Of a stretch of DNA of 64,000 nt, positions 62,466 to 64,000 are shown piece by piece (position 1 is the stretch's first letter; each line of letters begins with the position of its first letter). The notes under the pieces were generated by a model, which saw only the letters and a program-made list of their open reading frames with translations, did not search any database and was not told the origin of the DNA. The position numbers were made by a program, and so were the translations under genes. The DNA is from Candidatus Cloacimonadota bacterium (GTDB taxonomy: Bacteria; Cloacimonadota; Cloacimonadia; Cloacimonadales; Cloacimonadaceae). The DNA lies in the NCBI GenBank assembly GCA_018433885.1, contig JAHDQK010000019.1, forward strand, positions 1 to 64,000, read 5' to 3'.

Positions 62466-63188
62466 TTACTCGGTGGTTTCTTCTCTCTGGCGTTCCATCA
62501 GGATTCTGCCGCAGTTTTCACAATAGACTATCTTATTACGTAGCTGTAGCTCGATGCGCATTTGCTGCCGAATCACAAATCCGCAACCCCCGCAGGAACC
62601 GTCGTGGGAATATGCAACAGCCAGGTTGTCCTTGTGGCGGATCAGATTTGCATAGCGTTTGAGTAATGCCTGGGGTAGCTTCACCGCCATTTCATTGCGC
62701 TCTGCCAGGGTAGCCTGGATCTGGGCATCCAAAGCGTCGATCTGCGCTTTGAGATCGCCTTCCTTATCCCTCTTGTTTGCCTCAGCAGCTTGCAAGTTTT
62801 GCTTTAGCTCCTCGATCTTCGCCTTGGCTTCGTTTTCTTTTTCCATCAGCTCCAAAAGGCGGGATTCGATCTCGGAAATCTTCTCTTTGAGGTAGGCAAT
62901 TTCGCTATTCAATGCCTTGTATTCTTTGTTGGTTTTAACTTCGGAAAGTTGACCGGAGTATTTGCGGATTTGATCTTGATGGGTTTTAATGTCGGATTCC
63001 AACGCGCGTTGTTGTTTGTTTATCTCGGCTTTTTCAGTTTCACCGGCAAGGAGATTGACTGTGGCTTGTTCCACCTGTTCGTTGATCTCATTGAGCTGTT
63101 TGGGTAATTCCTTTTGCAGAGCCAAGTATCTACCTTTCTTGTTATCCAACAATTGCATCTGCTCAAGGATATTTAGTTGTGATTCCAT
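62466..63188 (-). CDS. Coiled-coil protein with C-terminal C4 zinc ribbon
   Basis: 240 aa. A long antiparallel coiled coil covers residues about 1-180 (KAEINKQQRALESDIKTHQD, KEKISEIESRLLELMEKENE). The C-terminus has two Cys pairs (CGGCGFVIR, 20 residues, CENCGRILM). This matches the widespread bacterial zf-RING_7 (C4-type zinc ribbon) family, whose function is unsettled; nucleic-acid or protein binding is presumed. It lies 4 nt downstream of nadC on the same strand, preceded by AAGGAGTAA, and ends at a shared terminator. Confidence 0.87.
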   Translation of the reverse strand: MESQLNILEQMQLLDNKKGRYLALQKELPKQLNEINEQVEQATVNLLAGETEKAEINKQQRALESDIKTHQDQIRKYSGQLSEVKTNKEYKALNSEIAYLKEKISEIESRLLELMEKENEAKAKIEELKQNLQAAEANKRDKEGDLKAQIDALDAQIQATLAERNEMAVKLPQALLKRYANLIRHKDNLAVAYSHDGSCGGCGFVIRQQMRIELQLRNKIVYCENCGRILMERQREETTE

Positions 63189-63192
63189 ATAT

Positions 63193-64000
63193 TTACTCCT
63201 TAAATAGCAAGCTGATATCCAGCGATTTGTATGAATGGGTAAGCGCTCCGCTGGAAAGGTAGTGAACGCCGGTCTTTGCGTATTGCATGATGTTGTCTTC
63301 GGTTACTCCGCCTGAGATCTCCAACTCCACCTTCTTACCAAAGCGCTTTACTGCCGCCTTGATATCCTTGATGCTCATGTTATCCAACATCACGCGATCC
63401 ACCTTGGCTGCCACCGCCTCTTCGAGTTCATCGAGGTTGGTAACCTCCACTTCAATCTTGTAGCTGGCATTCTGCTGCTGGATCCTGGATACTGCGGCGC
63501 TAATGCCTCCCGCGGCGCGGATGTGGTTTTCCTTCAGCATGATCATATCGTAAAGACCATGCCGGTGGTTGAGACCGCCGCCCACTCTCACGGCGTATTT
63601 CTCTAAAGCACGGAGCAAGGGGGTGGTCTTCCGGGTATCCAAGAGACGGGTGGACGTTCCCGCCATGGCATTTACCATGCGGCGGGTTTGAGAGGCAATG
63701 CCGGAGAGACGTTGTAGAAAATTGAGCGCAGTGCGCTCTGCCTGCAGGATGCTGGATGGCTTGCCCTCTACACGCATGATCTCGTCCTTGGGTGCCACAA
63801 AATCTCCATCTTTGCGATAGAGAGTAATCTTTAGTTCCGGATCCACAGCCTTGAAAACCTGGCGGGCGACGTCCGTTCCGGCGAGGATTCCCTCTGCTTT
63901 GGCGATCATATAGGCGGTGCAGATCTTGGGTTCGAGGTCCAGATAACGTGTAGTGATATCACCGGAACCGAGGTCTTCTTCCAAACTTTTGCGAATAATT
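63193..64000 (-). CDS. nadC: Quinolinate phosphoribosyltransferase NadC (5' end outside window)
   Basis: At least 268 aa. It makes nicotinate mononucleotide from quinolinate and PRPP in NAD synthesis. NadC motifs are visible: EEDLGSGDITTRYL near the N-terminus, LNFLQRLSGIASQTRRMV, LLDTRKTTPLLRALEKYAVR, GGGLNHRHGLYDMIMLKENH, VEVTNLDELEEAV and LEISGGVTEDNI. The frame stays open to the window edge (residues IIRKSL precede EEDLG), so the start lies beyond 64,000. The TTG at 63,984 is not the real start. It is followed by the zinc-ribbon gene. Confidence 0.95.
   Translation of the reverse strand, partial: IIRKSLEEDLGSGDITTRYLDLEPKICTAYMIAKAEGILAGTDVARQVFKAVDPELKITLYRKDGDFVAPKDEIMRVEGKPSSILQAERTALNFLQRLSGIASQTRRMVNAMAGTSTRLLDTRKTTPLLRALEKYAVRVGGGLNHRHGLYDMIMLKENHIRAAGGISAAVSRIQQQNASYKIEVEVTNLDELEEAVAAKVDRVMLDNMSIKDIKAAVKRFGKKVELEISGGVTEDNIMQYAKTGVHYLSSGALTHSYKSLDISLLFKE

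Overview
The window reads as a bacterial chromosome segment of moderate GC from a fermentative, Gram-negative anaerobe. Three things suggest this: a Na+-pumping decarboxylase operon (mmdA/oadG/biotin carrier/oadB), an MCE/MlaD-type outer-membrane lipid gene, and a secretin. The gene content is compatible with Candidatus Cloacimonadota (WWE1), but that is an inference; no rRNA or other decisive marker is present.

Region 1 (about 1-28,650) is an accessory island that I read as one large Mu/TniAB-type transposon. At the left are a DDE transposase, an AAA+ target-selection ATPase and a small winged-helix protein. At the right, just after the last cargo gene, is an array of three ~21-bp direct repeats (28,491-28,629) that looks like a transposase-binding transposon end. 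The cargo is defence-like. A CARF/sigma54-AAA+ regulator (minus strand) is divergent from a small operon encoding an HNH protein, a putative PD-(D/E)xK nuclease fused to a glycine-zipper membrane domain, and a small unknown protein. Next, from its own sigma70-like promoter, comes a long unidirectional run: an Sm-TPR-Ig-AAA 1,432-aa protein, an AAA-HEPN-like 533-aa protein, a DUF3883 SNF2 helicase, an Mrr-like endonuclease, a UvrD-like helicase, a DUF1156 (COG1743) adenine methylase, an AbiEi/AbiEii-like toxin-antitoxin pair with its own operator, a DUF499 (COG1483) ATPase, and a GmrSD-type DUF262/HNH restriction protein. DUF1156, DUF499 and SNF2 genes are known to co-occur as anti-phage modules; the rest of this arrangement I do not recognise as a named system.

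Region 2 (28,702-36,602, minus strand) is host core: an SPFH protein, TldD, TldE, a degenerate amidohydrolase-like protein, FabI, a lipoprotein and an MCE protein. A 1.6-kb gene-poor gap follows, holding the tail of a decayed IS3-family transposase.

Region 3 (38,215-44,666, plus) is the classical rpmF-plsX-fabH-fabD-fabG-acpP-fabF-rnc cluster. It has a strong hairpin after acpP and another before rnc.

Region 4 (44,692-52,633, minus) is a pilin/secretin and two-component cluster: a pilin-like protein behind a near-consensus sigma54 promoter, a frameshifted small gene, a LamG-domain protein, a kinase-like membrane protein lacking a catalytic domain, a response regulator, a secretin and a hybrid histidine kinase.

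Region 5 (52,634-64,000) holds a gene-poor stretch with a possible leader peptide/attenuator, a Cu+ P-type ATPase, an M3 oligopeptidase, the Na+-translocating decarboxylase operon (whose biotin carrier has two biotinyl domains), a coiled-coil zinc-ribbon protein and a partial nadC.
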